The position numbers and the translations under genes were made by a program. This document shows, one piece after another, positions 63,117 through 64,000 of a stretch of 64,000 bases of DNA. Where the stretch lies: the NCBI RefSeq assembly GCF_004216715.1, contig NZ_SGXG01000001.1, positions 4,840,501 to 4,904,500 of the forward strand, in the 5' to 3' direction. Source of the stretch: Cecembia calidifontis. GTDB lineage: Bacteria; Bacteroidota; Bacteroidia; Cytophagales; Cyclobacteriaceae. Below the pieces are notes generated by a model that was not told the origin of the DNA, did no database searches, and was given only the letters and a program-made list of their open reading frames with translations. Positions within the stretch are counted from its first letter, which is position 1. Each line of letters opens with the position of its first letter.

Positions 63117-63517
63117 TGGAAGCTATCATTGAAATACAAAGCAGAAATGAAGTGTCCAGACTGGTACGTACTTTCTATGCCAAAGTCAGGAAAAATCCTA
63201 CACTGGGCCCCATATTCAATACCATTGTGCATGATTGGGAAGTCCACCTGGAAAGGTTAACGGATTTTTGGGAGATGGTTTTGCTTCATTCCGGTCCAGG
63301 TGCGGGAAAATTCAGCCCTGTTCCCGTCCACAGGGAAGTGGACGACAAAATGGATCATCAGGTCTCAGAATCCCACTTCAATACCTGGCTTGCTTTATGG
63401 TTTGACACCATTGACAGTCAATTCAAAGGCGAGGTGGCGGAATATGCCAAACAACATGCCCATAAAATGGCGCATATTCTATTTTTTAAAATTATGGAAG
63501 GAAGAATGGAAACCTAA
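63116..63517 (+). CDS. Group III truncated haemoglobin
   Basis: 133 residues with the group III trHb layout: LVRTFYAKVRKNPTLGPIF (B helix), WEVHLERLTDFWEMVLL (E helix with the distal region), the proximal His in PVPVHREVDDKM, and HFNTWLALWFDTID. It binds oxygen, NO or CO; biological role varies. The start codon overlaps the phosphodiesterase stop (TAATG). The two proteins have different compartments (cytoplasm versus outside), so co-translation is unexpected. Confidence 0.9.
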   Translation: MEAIIEIQSRNEVSRLVRTFYAKVRKNPTLGPIFNTIVHDWEVHLERLTDFWEMVLLHSGPGAGKFSPVPVHREVDDKMDHQVSESHFNTWLALWFDTIDSQFKGEVAEYAKQHAHKMAHILFFKIMEGRMET

Positions 63518-63520
63518 TAA

Positions 63521-64000
63521 TCAGGACGCTTTATTCCCTGTAAACTTGGGCATAACCGCTTCGTTTTCATGCCCTATACCTTCTCTTTTAAAGACTTTGG
63601 AAATGGTCAGCCATAATATTTTAAGGTCTAACCAAAAAGATCTGTTTTTTACATACCAGACATCCAGTTCAAATTTTTTATTCCAGCTAATGGCATTCCT
63701 ACCATTGACCTGTGCCCAACCGGTAATACCAGGTCTTACATTCATTCTGGTTTTTTGCTCATCGTTGTAAAGGGGAAGATATTCCATCAATAGAGGTCTT
63801 GGGCCTACCAAAGACATATCTCCTTTCAAGACATTGATCAGTTCAGGCAACTCATCCAAGCTGGTGGACCTCAGCCATAAACCAAATGGGGTTAATCTAA
63901 TTTCTTCAGGCAACAACTCCCCTTGGGAATTCCGCTCATCGGTCATAGTCCTAAACTTTAAAATCCGGAAAGGTTTACCAAGTTTTCCAGGTCTTTGCTG
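63521..64000 (-). CDS. Exopolysaccharide initiating sugar transferase, C-terminal part (cut by window edge)
   Basis: The minus-strand frame continues to the end of the window without a stop; the visible 159 residues start at QRPGKLGKPFRILKFRTMTDE and include the family core TSLDELPELINVLKGDMSLVGPRPLLMEYLP and RPGITGWAQVNGRNAISW, then a C-terminal helix. These are the hallmarks of Bac_transf polyisoprenyl-phosphate hexose-1-phosphate transferases (WbaP/PglC type). The N-terminal membrane helix lies beyond the edge. It probably opens a surface-polysaccharide cluster to the right. It converges with the haemoglobin gene, 3 bp apart. Confidence 0.93.
   Translation of the reverse strand, partial: QQRPGKLGKPFRILKFRTMTDERNSQGELLPEEIRLTPFGLWLRSTSLDELPELINVLKGDMSLVGPRPLLMEYLPLYNDEQKTRMNVRPGITGWAQVNGRNAISWNKKFELDVWYVKNRSFWLDLKILWLTISKVFKREGIGHENEAVMPKFTGNKAS

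Noticed and set aside
1..64000. CRISPR arrays, tRNA or rRNA genes
   Set aside because: No regularly spaced direct repeats of 24-40 bp, no cloverleaf-type sequences and no rRNA-like stretches were recognised on either strand. A tRNAscan or CRISPR search would confirm.

Overview
The window looks like chromosome of an aerobic, heterotrophic Bacteroidota, most likely order Cytophagales near Cyclobacteriaceae (Algoriphagus-like). Support: two TonB-dependent receptors with N-terminal carboxypeptidase-regulatory-like domains, a FISUMP-domain protein, GWxTD and DUF2723 proteins, many lipoproteins and signal peptides ending AxAQ, promoters of the TAnnTTTG type, and moderate-to-low GC. Genus assignment is inference. 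I see no rRNA, tRNA or CRISPR array.

Layout. 0-6.6 kb: secreted proteins of unknown role, including a FISUMP protein and a TPR protein. 6.7-16 kb: sugar and glycan catabolism: a sugar-type MFS permease behind a LacI-like palindrome, a TIM-barrel isomerase/epimerase, a PQQ-type sugar dehydrogenase fused to a cytochrome c, an acetyl-esterase-like hydrolase, a PhyH-type dioxygenase and a sulfatase. 16.1-19.3 kb: an EamA exporter, then an AzgA-type purine permease translationally coupled to an MTA/SAH nucleosidase with a signal peptide. 19.4-25.7 kb: 1-Cys peroxiredoxin, a Crp/Fnr regulator, a small membrane protein coupled to cydAB, DoxX and a Tat-exported Gfo/Idh/MocA oxidoreductase. 26-38 kb: two TonB-dependent receptors, a DUF6671 zinc-ribbon protein, class II ribonucleotide reductase, a serine hydrolase, an internally deleted nitrilase, an HtrA protease and Hsp20. 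38.5-43.5 kb: a large MscS-type channel gene split by an IS1595-family element that itself carries an IS256-family element. 43.6-49.6 kb: rlmB, GWxTD protein, methyltransferase and a large DUF2723 membrane protein. 49.7-59.4 kb: a sulfur island (thioredoxin, persulfide-dioxygenase-like MBL-rhodanese fusion, outer-membrane channel, two YeeE/YedE-type transporters, then TsdA-like diheme thiosulfate dehydrogenase, a paralogous channel and a thioredoxin-like protein), interrupted by an MFS transporter and an acyl-ACP thioesterase. 59.5-64 kb: M3 peptidase, phosphodiesterase, group III truncated haemoglobin and the 3' part of a sugar transferase gene running off the edge.

The most interesting signal is regulatory. 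The Crp/Fnr protein has the same recognition-helix residues as E. coli CRP, and GTGA-N6-TCAC-like sites lie upstream of its own gene and cydAB, thioredoxin, the MBL-rhodanese gene, both sulfur-island operons with channels, and (weaker) the peroxiredoxin and doxX genes. In nearly every case the centre of the site is 29.5-30.5 bp before a TAnnTTTG-like -7 box. This suggests one regulon joining cytochrome bd respiration, peroxide defence and sulfane-sulfur/thiosulfate oxidation.
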